Notes: generated by a model from the letters alone, not told the origin. 64,000 nucleotides of DNA from Pseudogulbenkiania ferrooxidans 2002 (GCF_000174355.1 NZ_ACIS01000007.1:1-64000), one strand, 5' to 3'; counted from the stretch's first letter, positions 19,904-31,099 are shown. Numbers and translations are program-made.

Positions 19904-22315
19904 TCAGGATGCGGTCGTGGCGTGGCCCCGCCATGCCGCGGGCGGGCGCCACTGGCTGACCCAGACCGGGAAGTCCGCCGCCGGCATCGGCCGGGCGATG
20001 GCGTAGCCCTGGCCGAAGCGCACCCCGAGCGCCAGCAGGTCCTGGCCGATGGCCTCGGTTTCCACGCCCTCGGCGATCACGGTGCGGCCGGAGAGCTGGG
20101 AGAAGGTGCTGACGCTCTTGATGATGGCGATGTTTTCCGGCTGCTCGCGCATCGAGCGCACGAAGCGCTGGTCGATCTTGATCACGTCGGGCTGGATGCG
20201 CTGCAGGTGCAGCAGCGAGGAGGCGCCGGTGCCGAAGTCGTCGAGCGCCAGCGACACGCCGATGTCCTTGCACGCCTGCAGGCAGTCGATGATGTACTGC
20301 AGGCTGTCCTGGCTGACCGATTCCAGCACCTCCAGCTGCAGCGCCTGGTGCGGCAGGGCGGCCTCGGCGAGCAGCGCGCGCAGTTCGCCGAAGAACGCCG
20401 GCCGGCGCAGCGAGATGGCGGAGACGTTGACCGAAATCTGCAGCGGCAGGCCGTGGCGGTGCCAGTGCCCGGCCTGGGCGATGGCATGGCGGATCGCCCA
20501 GCTGTCGATCTGCCCCAGCAGTTCGGTGCCTTCCAGCGCCGGCAGGAAGCGGCCGGGGGCGCGCACCTCGCCGTCGACCAGCCAGCGGATCAGCGCCTCG
20601 GCACCGATCACCGCGCCGCTTTGCAGGTCGACCTTGGGCTGGTAGTAGAGCGCCAGCTCGTCGCCGTCGAGCGCGGCTCGGATGGCGTGGCGCGTGGTCT
20701 GCTGCTGCTTGAGCTGGCGTTCCAGCTCGTCGTCGAACAGGCAGTACTGGTCGCGTCCGAGCGACTTGGCGCGGTACAGCGCGATGTCGGCCTGGCGCAG
20801 CAGGGTATCGGCGCTGACGCCGGCGCTGCCGGTCACCATGCCGATGCTGGTGCTGACGCTGACCTCGCCGTCCGGCAGCGGCACCGGGCGCCGCACGGCG
20901 CTGATGATCTGCTCCACCGCGTTGCGCGCGGTGTGCGGGTCGGGCAGCTGTTCCAGCAGCACCACGAACTCGTCGCCGCCCATGCGCGCCACCACGTCGG
21001 CGGGGCGGCACAGCGCGCGCAGGCGCTCGGCGATGCGGCACAGCAGGGTGTCGCCGGCGCTGTGGCCGAACAGGTCGTTGATGTCCTTGAAGCCGTCCAG
21101 GTCGAGCATCAGCACCGTCAGCCGGTCGGCGGCGTCCGCCTGCAGCGCCTGCTCCAGGCGGTGGAACAGGCGGGTGCGGTTGGGCAGGCCGGTGAGCGGG
21201 TCGTGGGTGGCCTGGTGCAGCAGCCGGGCCTCGGCCTGGCGCTGCCGTTCCAGGTCGTCGAGGTGGCCCAGCGCGAGGTCGATCTTGTCGGCGATGGCCT
21301 TGGCCAGGCGCTGTTCTTCCGCGCCGAAAAAGCCGGGCGCGGCGGCGTACAGGTTGAGCACGCCGATCACCGCGCCGTCGCGCCACAACGGCGTCGCCAC
21401 GCTGCTGCGGAAGCCCTGGCGCAGCGCGTGCTGGCTCCAGGCGTGATAGCTCGGGGCGTTGAGCGAGTCCTCGAGCAGTTGCAGCTGCCCGCTGCGTACC
21501 GCGCGGCCGGAGGGGCCCTGGCCTTCCGGCCGCGCCGGGTCGGTGGACACCGTGATGCCGACCAGGTAGCGCGCGGCGTCGGCGCCGGCCCAGGCGAACG
21601 GGTCGATGCGCTGCGACGCCGGATCGATGAAGCCGACCCAGGCCATGTGGATGCCGCCGTGCTCGACCACGGTTTCGCACACCTCGCGCAGCAGGGTCTG
21701 CGCCGCCAGCTCGCGCGAGCCGAGGTGGCGCACGTTGCGCGCGGCGATGTGGCTGACCTGGCTCAGGGTGATGTAGAGGCGGTTGAGGCGCGCCAGCCGC
21801 TGCGCCTCGCCCTGGCTCACCGCTTCCGCCCCGGCGTGGTAGCCGCTCAGTTGCAGCAGCAGGTCGTAGAACACCAGTTTGCGCAGCGCCGCGGTCAGGC
21901 CGGCGCGGTCGTCCGCCGCCAGGGCGAGGCCGCCCACGCGCTGCTCCAGGTGGTCGAGATACACCCGGTGCGCGCTGCTTAGCCAGGCGGTGGAGAGTCC
22001 GTACTCATGCTGTTGCCGTCCCAGCGCCAGCCCGGCGTCGAGCGACTCCCCGGCCCAGGGGCGCGTCAGCAGGGCGGCGAAGTGGCTTACCTTGTGCTCG
22101 ACCAGCTGGCGCAGCGCGGCGTCGGCCGCGTCGCCGAAGCGCTCGCCGGTCTCCGGCTGGCGCTGCAGGAAGTCGTGCAGCGCGGCGCCGAGGAGGGCGG
22201 TGTCGGCCAGCGCCGGGTGCTGCTCGAGGTCGTACCGTGCCAGCTCGGCCGGATCGAGATCGACCCGTTGCGCCAGCAGCGCGGCAAGGTCGGGAAGAGG
22301 GGCAGCGGATGACAT
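19904..22315 (-). CDS. Globin-like sensor / GAF / GGDEF / EAL cyclic-di-GMP protein
   Basis: 803 aa, no membrane segment. Residues about 60-165 resemble the protoglobin (globin-coupled sensor) domain of DosC-type cyclases: LVEHKVSHFAALL, then GRQQHEYGLSTAWL and RKLVFYDLLLQL. About 190-355 is a GAF domain (GFRSSVATPLWRDGAVIGVL). The GGDEF domain (about 368-530) has ATHDPLTGLPNRTRL and the intact active loop MGGDEF. The EAL domain (about 545-795) has AEALIRW, NVSA, LEVLES, LDDFGTG, KIDQRF and AEGVET, so the metal and catalytic residues of a phosphodiesterase are present. It may both make and degrade c-di-GMP under control of a haem-bound gas and a GAF ligand. Monocistronic. Confidence 0.85.
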   Translation of the reverse strand: MSSAAPLPDLAALLAQRVDLDPAELARYDLEQHPALADTALLGAALHDFLQRQPETGERFGDAADAALRQLVEHKVSHFAALLTRPWAGESLDAGLALGRQQHEYGLSTAWLSSAHRVYLDHLEQRVGGLALAADDRAGLTAALRKLVFYDLLLQLSGYHAGAEAVSQGEAQRLARLNRLYITLSQVSHIAARNVRHLGSRELAAQTLLREVCETVVEHGGIHMAWVGFIDPASQRIDPFAWAGADAARYLVGITVSTDPARPEGQGPSGRAVRSGQLQLLEDSLNAPSYHAWSQHALRQGFRSSVATPLWRDGAVIGVLNLYAAAPGFFGAEEQRLAKAIADKIDLALGHLDDLERQRQAEARLLHQATHDPLTGLPNRTRLFHRLEQALQADAADRLTVLMLDLDGFKDINDLFGHSAGDTLLCRIAERLRALCRPADVVARMGGDEFVVLLEQLPDPHTARNAVEQIISAVRRPVPLPDGEVSVSTSIGMVTGSAGVSADTLLRQADIALYRAKSLGRDQYCLFDDELERQLKQQQTTRHAIRAALDGDELALYYQPKVDLQSGAVIGAEALIRWLVDGEVRAPGRFLPALEGTELLGQIDSWAIRHAIAQAGHWHRHGLPLQISVNVSAISLRRPAFFGELRALLAEAALPHQALQLEVLESVSQDSLQYIIDCLQACKDIGVSLALDDFGTGASSLLHLQRIQPDVIKIDQRFVRSMREQPENIAIIKSVSTFSQLSGRTVIAEGVETEAIGQDLLALGVRFGQGYAIARPMPAADFPVWVSQWRPPAAWRGHATTAS

Positions 22316-22471
22316 GCGGTTTCGGCCTTGCCAAAAGGGTGTGTGAGGAGGCGTAGAGGTGTTTTTAACACATTTGACGCGGCGGCATCATGACGTCGCT
22401 GAGGATCGGCGCCGCGCTGTGGCGGGCGTGCCGGGTCGGCGGGGAGGGGGCAGGGCGGGAAGTGGGGGCGG

Positions 22472-22506
22472 GAAAAAGCCGACGGGCCGGCGTCGGCCGG
22501 CCCGTC
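22472..22506 (-). terminator. Terminator of the MFS gene
   Basis: GACGGGCCGG (22481-22490) pairs with CCGGCCCGTC (22497-22506); the minus strand continues into GGCTTTTTCC. Located 56 bp beyond the MFS stop. Confidence 0.75.
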
Positions 22507-22561
22507 GCGGGCGGCAGGCGGGTCGACGCGACCGCCCTGCCGCCACCGGGGAAGGCCGCGC

Positions 22562-23890
22562 TTACGCGGCGGCGTCTTCCACCTGGCGCGGCGCCATGAA
22601 GTAGAGCCAGGCCAGCGCGATGAAGTAGACCACCGGGATCATGGTGAACAGCACGGCGTAGTTGTTGTGGGTGACGGTCAGCACGTAGCCCACCAGCTGG
22701 GTCATGAACATGCCGCCGATGGCGCTGATCATGCCGCCGAAGCCGAACACCGAACTCACCACGTGCTTGGGCGAGGTGTCCATCACCACGCTCCAGATAT
22801 TGGCGGTCCAGGCCTGGTGCGCACCGACCGCCAGCGAGATGAACAGCACCGCCATCCACAGGCTGCTGGCGCCGGCGGCGAACACGATCGACGAGATGCA
22901 CAGCGCGAAGGCCAGCATCGACACCAGGCGCGAGCGTACCGGCGCCATGCCGCGCGAGATCAGGTAGGAGGACACGGCGCCGCCGAACACGCTGCCGAAG
23001 TCGGCCATCAGGTAGATCACCATCAAGGGCAGGCCCATCTGGGTCACGCTGATGCCGAGGTGGTACTGCTGGTTGAGGAACGGCGGCAGCCAGTACAGGT
23101 AGAACCAGAACACCGGCGAGGTGATGGCGTAGGCCACGGTGAAGGCCCAGGTGCCGCGCATCTTCAGGATGCGCGAGTAGGGCACCTTGGCCGGCGCCGG
23201 CTCGACGCCCTGCTGCACGTAGGCCAGTTCCTGCTGGCTGACGCGCGGATGCTCTTCCGGGTTGTAGTAGTTGCGCAGCCAGAACACGAGCCACACGAAG
23301 CCCAGTGCGCCGATGGTGAAGAACGCCGCCTGCCAGCCCCAGACCTGCAGGATGAACGGCAGCATCAGCGGGGTCAGCATGGCGCCGACGTTGGTGCCGG
23401 CGTTGAAGATGCCGGTGGCCATGGCGCGCTCGCCGGCCGGGAACCACAGCCGCGTGGTCTTGACGCAGGACGGGTAGTTGGCGGCTTCGGCCAGCCCGAG
23501 GAAGAAGCGGCACACCATGAAGCCGGCGGCGCTGGCGGCAAAGCCGTGCGCGGCGGCGGCGATGCTCCACAGCACCACGGCGATGGCGAAGGCGCGTTTG
23601 ACGCCGACCTTGTCGATGAAGCGGCCCTGCGCGGCGAAGCCGGCGGCGTAGCCGACCTGGAACCAGAAGTTGATGTTGGCGTAGTCCTGCGCGGTCCAGG
23701 CCATGGCCTTGGCCAGCACCGGCTGCATCACGCCCAGCGCGGCGCGGTCGATGTAGTTGATGGTGGTGGCGAAGAAGACCAGCGCCAGCATGCCCCAGCG
23801 CATCTTGCCGATGGCGAAGGCGCTGCGGATCTTGTCGCCGACGCTGCCGGAGGGGGCGGCCGCCGTCAGGGGGGTGGGGGTAGTCGACAT
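22562..23890 (-). CDS. MFS transporter, anion:cation symporter family (hexuronate/ExuT-like)
   Basis: 442-aa inner-membrane transporter with about 12 helices. ATG at 23890 has GGAG nine bases upstream; an ATG at 23905 lacks one. Family signatures: FFATTINYIDRAALGVMQPV near the N-terminus, GYAAGFAAQGRFIDKVGVKRAF, CRFFLGLAEAANYP, WFPAGERAMATGIFNAG and FWFYLYWLPPFLNQQYHLG. These match the ACS family that takes up hexuronates, hexonates or similar sugar acids with protons or sodium. No catabolic genes are adjacent, so the substrate is open. Confidence 0.83.
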   Translation of the reverse strand: MSTTPTPLTAAAPSGSVGDKIRSAFAIGKMRWGMLALVFFATTINYIDRAALGVMQPVLAKAMAWTAQDYANINFWFQVGYAAGFAAQGRFIDKVGVKRAFAIAVVLWSIAAAAHGFAASAAGFMVCRFFLGLAEAANYPSCVKTTRLWFPAGERAMATGIFNAGTNVGAMLTPLMLPFILQVWGWQAAFFTIGALGFVWLVFWLRNYYNPEEHPRVSQQELAYVQQGVEPAPAKVPYSRILKMRGTWAFTVAYAITSPVFWFYLYWLPPFLNQQYHLGISVTQMGLPLMVIYLMADFGSVFGGAVSSYLISRGMAPVRSRLVSMLAFALCISSIVFAAGASSLWMAVLFISLAVGAHQAWTANIWSVVMDTSPKHVVSSVFGFGGMISAIGGMFMTQLVGYVLTVTHNNYAVLFTMIPVVYFIALAWLYFMAPRQVEDAAA

Positions 23891-24412
23891 CCTGTTGTTC
23901 TCCATTCGTTTATGGCGACGGCGTCTGAATCTCGTCGTCGCTGTTTTATCGCGTTGTTACAAAGTGTTGTTTTTATTGGGCGTGAAGCGGTGCGCTGGCC
24001 TGGCGTCCCGGTGCCGCGGTGCGCGCGGCCGAGGGTCTGGTCAGGGACGGCGTGCGGGGCGGTGATGTCGCGGCGCGACCGTCGGGTCTTGCTCTGCCCC
24101 CGGTGGAGGGCGGCGCGTCGTCCTGCGGGTGTGGGGACGGGTGGCGCTCAAAATGTAGCAACAGGGCTAGGGGACGACAATTCCGATTATCGAAAATATG
24201 TTCGTTAATCGGTCGTTGCGGAAGGGGACGCCGTTACAGCGGCATTCAGGGGGTGGTTCTGTTGGTTTGTTGCCATGCAGCACGTGTGTCGGTATGGCCG
24301 GTGCCCGCTGTGAGGCCCGGCGGCCGAGCCGGCGCGCCTGGTGGAAAAACCCGGCGTCGGCCCGGCTTCGGCCAACCCAGGCCTCAGGCTGGCACGGTGG
24401 TGCCGGGCATGG
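23891..24412. other. Gene-free interval upstream of the MFS gene
   Basis: 522 bp. Contains the promoter region of the MFS gene, an AT-rich patch at about 24175-24215 unlike its surroundings, and an exact CTTCGGCCAACC word at 24366-24377 close behind the ABC transporter stop. I see no convincing gene; open frames here have no ribosome site. Confidence 0.6.
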
Positions 24413-26269
<1,857 letters not shown>

Positions 26270-26308
26270 GGGGGAGTGTCCTAAGTCCTGTGTAGTCAGG
26301 AACAACTC

Positions 26309-26509
26309 AGAACCTGTTCAGGATCTGTCGCGAGCGGCCCTCAGCGGAGCGAAGAGCCGCACAGAAACCGGAATGTACTGGAGTACATGAGGATTTCTGA
26401 GCGCTGAGCGAATCACTGCGTGCAAATCTTCGATTTGCTCAGTGATAGATTCGCACGCAGTGCGCATGAGCCCCGATCAGGGACGCGCAGCAGGATCATG
26501 AACAGGGTA
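26309..26509. repeat. MITE-like palindromic element, copy 2
   Basis: About 200 bp. Left end AGAACCTGTTCAGGATCT (26309-26326); right end AGGATCATGAACAGGGTA (26492-26509). Inside is the shared core TGTACTGGAGTACATGAGGA. A 56-bp nested palindrome (26405-26460, with CTGCGTGC and GCACGCAG arms) is shared with copy 5. The right part has CATGAGCCCCGATCAGGGA, the reverse complement of the left arms of copies 1 and 3. It lies between the ABC transporter start and the Lar-like gene. Confidence 0.8.
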
Positions 26510-26701
26510 TCAGCGCGTGCTGTTCCAGTTATGTATCGCTTCTTTCTTGTTGTCGGCCTGGGCGCCGATGGCGTTGCAGTTGCCGTTGCCGGCGTAGCGC
26601 GTGCATTGCACCCAGTAGCGGCGCGAGCCGCTCTTGATCAGCTCGGCGCGCGAACCGCACTTGTTGCAGGGTTTGAGGGTTTCGGGGACGGTCTGGTTCA
26701 T
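26510..26701 (-). CDS. Lar-like zinc-ribbon small protein
   Basis: 63 aa. Four cysteines in a zinc-ribbon arrangement: PCNKCGSRAEL (Cys12, Cys15), WVQCTRY (Cys33) and NGNCNAIG (Cys42). A C-terminal EAIHNWNSTR matches the EA...WN.R end of the phage restriction-alleviation (Lar) family. Lar modulates type I restriction-modification; whether this chromosomal copy does so is unknown, and a general zinc-ribbon role is as likely. It is flanked by a MITE-like element 1 bp behind its stop. The ribosome site is weak. Confidence 0.6.
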   Translation of the reverse strand: MNQTVPETLKPCNKCGSRAELIKSGSRRYWVQCTRYAGNGNCNAIGAQADNKKEAIHNWNSTR

Positions 26702-26950
26702 GGCGGTCTCGTGATGGTGCGATGGGGCGGCGCGGCCGCCCGATAATGGCCGATGATACCGCAAAGCCGGCCGTGGCACGGCGGGCGCTGGCCGGGGCGG
26801 CCGCGCAAGATAATGCCACCCGCCGCGCGCGAACGGCCTATCATCTGTTTATGCGGCGCCACCGTCGGCGCCGCTGCAGGGAGATACCTGCAACCGCCTT
26901 ACCGTGGTGCCGGGGCATGGCACGATGCCGGCACCGCCAGGAGATATCCG

Positions 26951-27073
26951 ATGGCTAAGGGTCAAGTGCGCAGCAACAAGGAAGTCAAGAAGCCGAAGCA
27001 GGCCAAGCAGAAGGTGGTGGAGCCGGGCTCGATCATTCCGCCGGGCAGGGGCCGCGAACCGGCCAAGAAGTAA
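26951..27073 (+). CDS. Conserved-looking small basic protein, 40 aa
   Basis: MAKGQVRSNKEVKKPKQAKQ and 20 further residues, mostly Lys, Pro, Gln and Gly. ATG at 26951 has AGGAG (26939-26943). About 13 of 40 residues are Lys or Arg, suggesting nucleic-acid contact, but no domain is recognised. The stop codon touches the left end of a MITE-like element (27073). Confidence 0.6.
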   Translation: MAKGQVRSNKEVKKPKQAKQKVVEPGSIIPPGRGREPAKK

Positions 27074-27216
27074 GAACCAGTTCATGATCTTACTGCGCGA
27101 TCCCTGATCGGGGCTCATGCGCTGCGCGAAATCCTCATGTACTGGAGTACATGAGGATTTCTGTGCGGCTCTTCGCCCCGCTGAGGGCCGCTCGCAACAG
27201 ATCCTGAACCGGTTCC
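27073..27216. repeat. MITE-like palindromic element, copy 3
   Basis: 144 bp. Left end AGAACCAGTTCATGATCT (27073-27090), right end AGATCCTGAACCGGTTCC (27199-27216). The centre is palindromic: AAATCCTCATGTACT / AGTACATGAGGATTT (about 27129-27162). It has the same CCCTGATCGGGGCTCATG and CCGCTGAGGGC segments as copy 1. Confidence 0.85.
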
Positions 27217-27233
27217 AAGCCGCCGGTCAAAAC

Positions 27234-27262
27234 AAAACCCCGTCATGCTGACGGGGTTTTTT
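27234..27262. terminator. Intrinsic terminator
   Basis: AAAACCCCGTCA (27234-27245) pairs with TGACGGGGTTTT (27249-27260), followed by TT. It serves the FAD oxidoreductase on the minus strand and possibly the 40-aa gene on the plus strand. Confidence 0.85.
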
Positions 27263-27294
27263 GTCGCGGCTCACGGCGCCTGGTGGCGGCGGGC

Positions 27295-28911
27295 TCAGGC
27301 CAGTTTCAGGATGCTGTGCGCCACCGCCTCGGCCACCTTGATGCCGTCGACCCCGGCCGACAGGATGCCGCCGGCGTAGCCGGCGCCTTCGCCGGCGGGG
27401 AACAGGCCGCGCACGTTCAGGCTCTGGCAGTCCTCGCCGCGGGTGATGCGCAGCGGCGACGAGGTGCGGGTTTCCACGCCGGTCAGCACCGCGTCGTTCA
27501 TGGCGAAGCCGCGGATCTTCTTGTCGAAGGCCGGGATCGCCTCGCGCATGGCGGCGATGGCGTAGTCGGGCAGCGCGCTGGACAAGTCGCCCAGCTTGAC
27601 GCCCGGCTGGTAGGACGGCGTGACCGAGCCGAGACGGCTGGACGGCCGGCCGGCGAGGAAGTCGCCCACCAGCTGGCCCGGCGCCTCGTAGGTGCCGCCG
27701 CCCAGCACGAAGGCGCGCGATTCCAGCTCGCGCTGCAGCACGATGCCGGCCAGCGGGCCGCTGCCGGGGAAGTCGGCCGGGGTGATGCCGACCACGATGC
27801 CGGCGTTGGCGTTGCGCTCGGCGCGCGAGTACTGGCTCATGCCGTTGGTGACGACGCGGTAGGGTTCCGACGTGGCCGCCACCACCTGGCCGCCCGGGCA
27901 CATGCAGAAGCTGTACACCGAACGGCCGTTGCTGGCGTGGTGCACCAGCTTGTAGTCGGCCGCACCCAGAAGGGGGTGGCCGGCGTACTTGCCGAGGCGC
28001 GCCTTGTCGATCAGCGTTTGCGGGTGCTCGATGCGGAAGCCCACCGAGAACGGCTTGGCCTCCATGAACACCTCGCGCGCGTGCAGCATCTCGAAGGTGT
28101 CGCGCGCGCTATGGCCGAGCGCGATGACCACGTGGTCGGACAGGATCTGTTCGCCGTTGGCCAGCACCAGGCCGCGCATCTGCTTGCCGGTGGGGCCGTC
28201 TTCGATCAGCACGTCGGTCACCTTGTGCTCGAAACGGATCTCGCCGCCCAGCGCCTCGATGTTGGCGCGCATCTTTTCCACCATGCTGACCAGGCGGAAG
28301 GTGCCGATGTGCGGCTTGTTGACGTAGATGATTTCCTCGGGCGCGCCGGCCTTGACGAACTCTTCCAGCACCTTGCGGCCCAGGTAGCGCGGGTCCTTGA
28401 TCTGGCTGTACAGCTTGCCGTCGGAGAAGGTGCCGGCGCCGCCTTCGCCGAACTGCACGTTGGATTCCGGGTTGAGCACGTTCTTGCGCCACAGCCCCCA
28501 GGTGTCCTTGGTGCGCTCGCGCACTTTCTTGCCGCGTTCCAGGACGATCGGCCGGAAGCCCATCTGTGCCAGGATCAGCCCGGCAAACAGGCCGCACGGG
28601 CCGAAGCCCACCACCACCGGTCGGCTGGCCAGGGTGCTGGGCGCCTGGCCGACGAAGTGGTAGCTCATGTCCGGGGTCGGCACGACGTGGATGTCTTTGG
28701 CGAATTTCTTCAGCAAGGCGGCCTCGTCGGCGACCTCGACGTCGACGATGTAAATCAGCTGCATCGTCGATTTGCGCGCGTCGTAGCTGCGCTTGAACAC
28801 GGTGAAGCTGCCCACCTCGGCGTCGGGCACGCCCAGGTAAGCCACGATGGCTTGGCGCAGCGCCGCTTCCGGGTGGTCGAGCGGCAGTTTGATTTCAGAC
28901 AATCGCAACAT
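27295..28911 (-). CDS. FAD/NAD(P)-dependent oxidoreductase (COG2509-type dehydrogenase)
   Basis: 538 aa from ATG 28911 (MLRLSEIKLPLDHPE). An N-terminal domain of about 90 residues precedes the FAD site VVVGFGPCGLFAGLILAQMG, then VLERGKKVRERT, FGEGGAGTFSDGKLYSQI and HGTF-like KPHIGTF. A late FAD motif is GLFPAGEGAGYAGGILSAGVDG. The CMCPGG segment and the overall length match a widespread family of uncharacterised FAD-dependent dehydrogenases. The electron donor and substrate are unknown. The upstream gap to the gamma-glutamyltranspeptidase is shared by divergent promoters. Confidence 0.83.
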   Translation of the reverse strand: MLRLSEIKLPLDHPEAALRQAIVAYLGVPDAEVGSFTVFKRSYDARKSTMQLIYIVDVEVADEAALLKKFAKDIHVVPTPDMSYHFVGQAPSTLASRPVVVGFGPCGLFAGLILAQMGFRPIVLERGKKVRERTKDTWGLWRKNVLNPESNVQFGEGGAGTFSDGKLYSQIKDPRYLGRKVLEEFVKAGAPEEIIYVNKPHIGTFRLVSMVEKMRANIEALGGEIRFEHKVTDVLIEDGPTGKQMRGLVLANGEQILSDHVVIALGHSARDTFEMLHAREVFMEAKPFSVGFRIEHPQTLIDKARLGKYAGHPLLGAADYKLVHHASNGRSVYSFCMCPGGQVVAATSEPYRVVTNGMSQYSRAERNANAGIVVGITPADFPGSGPLAGIVLQRELESRAFVLGGGTYEAPGQLVGDFLAGRPSSRLGSVTPSYQPGVKLGDLSSALPDYAIAAMREAIPAFDKKIRGFAMNDAVLTGVETRTSSPLRITRGEDCQSLNVRGLFPAGEGAGYAGGILSAGVDGIKVAEAVAHSILKLA

Positions 28912-29320
28912 GGGTAATCCAGATCCTTGGCTTCGGCGCGCGGCAGAAGCCTTTACCAATCAACAAGGTGGCTATTGTATAGAGAGCCGGGCCCGGCGAG
29001 GTAGCTTATTCACCGTGCAGCGGGACGGCGCGTTCGGTTTTCCGTGCACCATGCCTCGTCAAGTGACGGTTTTCCGAACGCGCGCCGGTTTCATTAAAAA
29101 TCTTACGTCATAGAATGAAGAGGTTAGCACCGCCGATGGTGATGTCATGGCGGGCATGAATCATGCAGCGTCGGCGGGGTTGAAATACCAGCAGGCCGCA
29201 GAGCCTGCCGCTTCACCGGGCACGTCCGCGCCGCCGCTAGCAGCGCTACGACGCGCCCGCCACCCCAGACCGGGGCGCACCGACGCCCTGGCCGATGCCG
29301 TCAACAAAGGAGAGTCATTC
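28912..29320. other. Divergent intergenic region
   Basis: 409 bp between the FAD oxidoreductase and gamma-glutamyltranspeptidase genes. It contains a perfect 10-bp inverted repeat GCGCGTTCGG (29026-29035) / CCGAACGCGC (29072-29081), each arm flanked by GTTTTCC-type sequence, and an AT-rich patch (29092-29125) that could hold the ggt promoter. No gene recognised. Confidence 0.5.
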
Positions 29321-31081
29321 ATGCTGTCTTCCCGTATCCGTCGTCCCTTCGCGCTCGGCGCCATGGCCCTGGGCCTGGCGCTGGCCTTTGCCCCGGTCGC
29401 CTCGCAGGCCGAAGCCCCGGTTGCCGCCCCGGTGGTCAAGTACGACTACGATCAGGACATCTTCCACCCCGTCTACGCCAGGCATGGCATGGTCGCCGCC
29501 GAGCAGGAGCTGGCCAGCCGCATCGGCCTGGACGTGTTGAAGCGCGGCGGCAACGCCGTCGACGCCGCGGTGGCGGTGGGCTTCGCGCTGGCGGTGGTGC
29601 TGCCCAACGCCGGCAACCTCGGCGGCGGCGGCTTCATGGTGCTGCACGACGCCAAGAGCGGCCAGGACGTGGCGCTCGACTTCCGCGAGATCGCCCCGGC
29701 CAAGGCCAGCCGCGACATGTACCTGGACGAGAAGGGCAACGTCGCCGAGGGCCGCTCGACCTACACCCACCTCGCCGTCGGCGTGCCGGGCACGGTGGCC
29801 GGCATGGAGCACGCGCTCAAGCGCTGGGGCACGATGAAGCTGGCGGACCTGATCGCGCCGTCGATCAAGTTGGCCGAAGGCGGCATCGTGGTCAGCCCGA
29901 CCATGGCCAAGATGCTGGAAGTGGAGAAGGACAACCTCGGCAAGTGGGACAGCACGCGCGCCATCTTCTTCAAGAACGGCCGTCCACTGCAGCTGGGCGA
30001 CAAGCTGGTGCAGAAGGACCTGGCCAAGTCGCTCAGGCTGATCGCCAAGCACAGCAGCAAGGTCTTTTATAACGGCGAGATCGGCGACAAGATCGTGGCC
30101 GAGATGGCGCAGCACGGCGGCCTGATCGGCAAGGACGACCTCAGGAACTACAAGGTGGAAGAGCGCGCGCCGGTGCGCGGCGAGTACCGTGGCTACCAGG
30201 TGGTGTCGATGCCGCCGCCGAGCTCGGGCGGCACCCACATCATCCAGATCCTCAACATGCTGGAGCACTACCCGCTGGCGCAGTACGGCGTGAACAGCGC
30301 GCAGACCATCCACCATATGGCGGAGGCCATGAAACTGGCTTATGCCGACCGCGCCGAGTACCTGGGCGACCCGGGCTTCGTCAAGGTGCCGGTGAAGGGG
30401 CTGACCTCGAAGAAGTATGCCGACGAGCTGGCGCAGAAGATCGATCCGGTCAAGGTGCTGCCGGCCTCCGCCATCAAGCCGGGCAAGCCGCAGCCGTATG
30501 AAAGCGACCAGACCACGCACTACTCGATCGTCGACGCCAAGGGCAACGCGGTGGCGGTGACCTACACGCTGAACCTGAACTTCGGCAGCGGCATCGTCGC
30601 CCGTGGCACCGGCATCCTGCTCAACGACGAGATGGACGATTTCTCCGCCAAGCCGGGCGTGCCCAACGCCTACGGCCTGATCGGCGGCGACGCCAACGCC
30701 ATCCAGCCGGGCAAACGTCCGCTGTCGTCGATGTCGCCGACGCTGGTGCTGAAGAACGGCAAGCCGTGGCTGGTGACCGGCAGCCCGGGCGGCGCACGCA
30801 TCATCACCACCACGCTGCAGACCATCGTCAACGCCATCGACTTCGGCATGAACCCGGCCGAGGCGGCGTCGACGCCGCGCGTGCACCACCAGTGGCTGCC
30901 GGACGTGCTGCGCGTCGAGAAGGGCCTGAGCCCGGACACCATGGCGATCCTGCAGAAGCAGGGCTACAAGGTGTCGGTGCAGCCGACCATGGGCCGCACC
31001 CAGACCATCCAGCTGCGTGACGACGGCCTGTACGGCTACTCCGACCCGCGCAACCCGGACGGCGCCACGCTCGGCTACTGA
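29321..31081 (+). CDS. ggt: Gamma-glutamyltranspeptidase
   Basis: 586-aa periplasmic N-terminal-nucleophile hydrolase cleaving glutathione and other gamma-glutamyl compounds. ATG at 29321 follows AAAGGAGAG. A signal peptide ends near SQAEA. Motifs: GGNAVDAAVAVGFALAVV, NLGGGGFMVL, LDFREIAPAKAS, the autoprocessing and catalytic site DQTTHYSIVD (Thr about residue 398, first residue of the small subunit), NDEMDDFS, PLSSMSPT and GSPGGARI. Length matches E. coli Ggt (580 aa). Monocistronic, with two similar hairpins downstream. Confidence 0.93.
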   Translation: MLSSRIRRPFALGAMALGLALAFAPVASQAEAPVAAPVVKYDYDQDIFHPVYARHGMVAAEQELASRIGLDVLKRGGNAVDAAVAVGFALAVVLPNAGNLGGGGFMVLHDAKSGQDVALDFREIAPAKASRDMYLDEKGNVAEGRSTYTHLAVGVPGTVAGMEHALKRWGTMKLADLIAPSIKLAEGGIVVSPTMAKMLEVEKDNLGKWDSTRAIFFKNGRPLQLGDKLVQKDLAKSLRLIAKHSSKVFYNGEIGDKIVAEMAQHGGLIGKDDLRNYKVEERAPVRGEYRGYQVVSMPPPSSGGTHIIQILNMLEHYPLAQYGVNSAQTIHHMAEAMKLAYADRAEYLGDPGFVKVPVKGLTSKKYADELAQKIDPVKVLPASAIKPGKPQPYESDQTTHYSIVDAKGNAVAVTYTLNLNFGSGIVARGTGILLNDEMDDFSAKPGVPNAYGLIGGDANAIQPGKRPLSSMSPTLVLKNGKPWLVTGSPGGARIITTTLQTIVNAIDFGMNPAEAASTPRVHHQWLPDVLRVEKGLSPDTMAILQKQGYKVSVQPTMGRTQTIQLRDDGLYGYSDPRNPDGATLGY

Positions 31082-31099
31082 GCCGGGACCTGTTGGCGG

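Noticed and set aside
26309-27216. Small CRISPR or integron array between the two elements
   Set aside because: Only two palindromic elements flanking two small genes; no regular repeat-spacer structure and no integrase.
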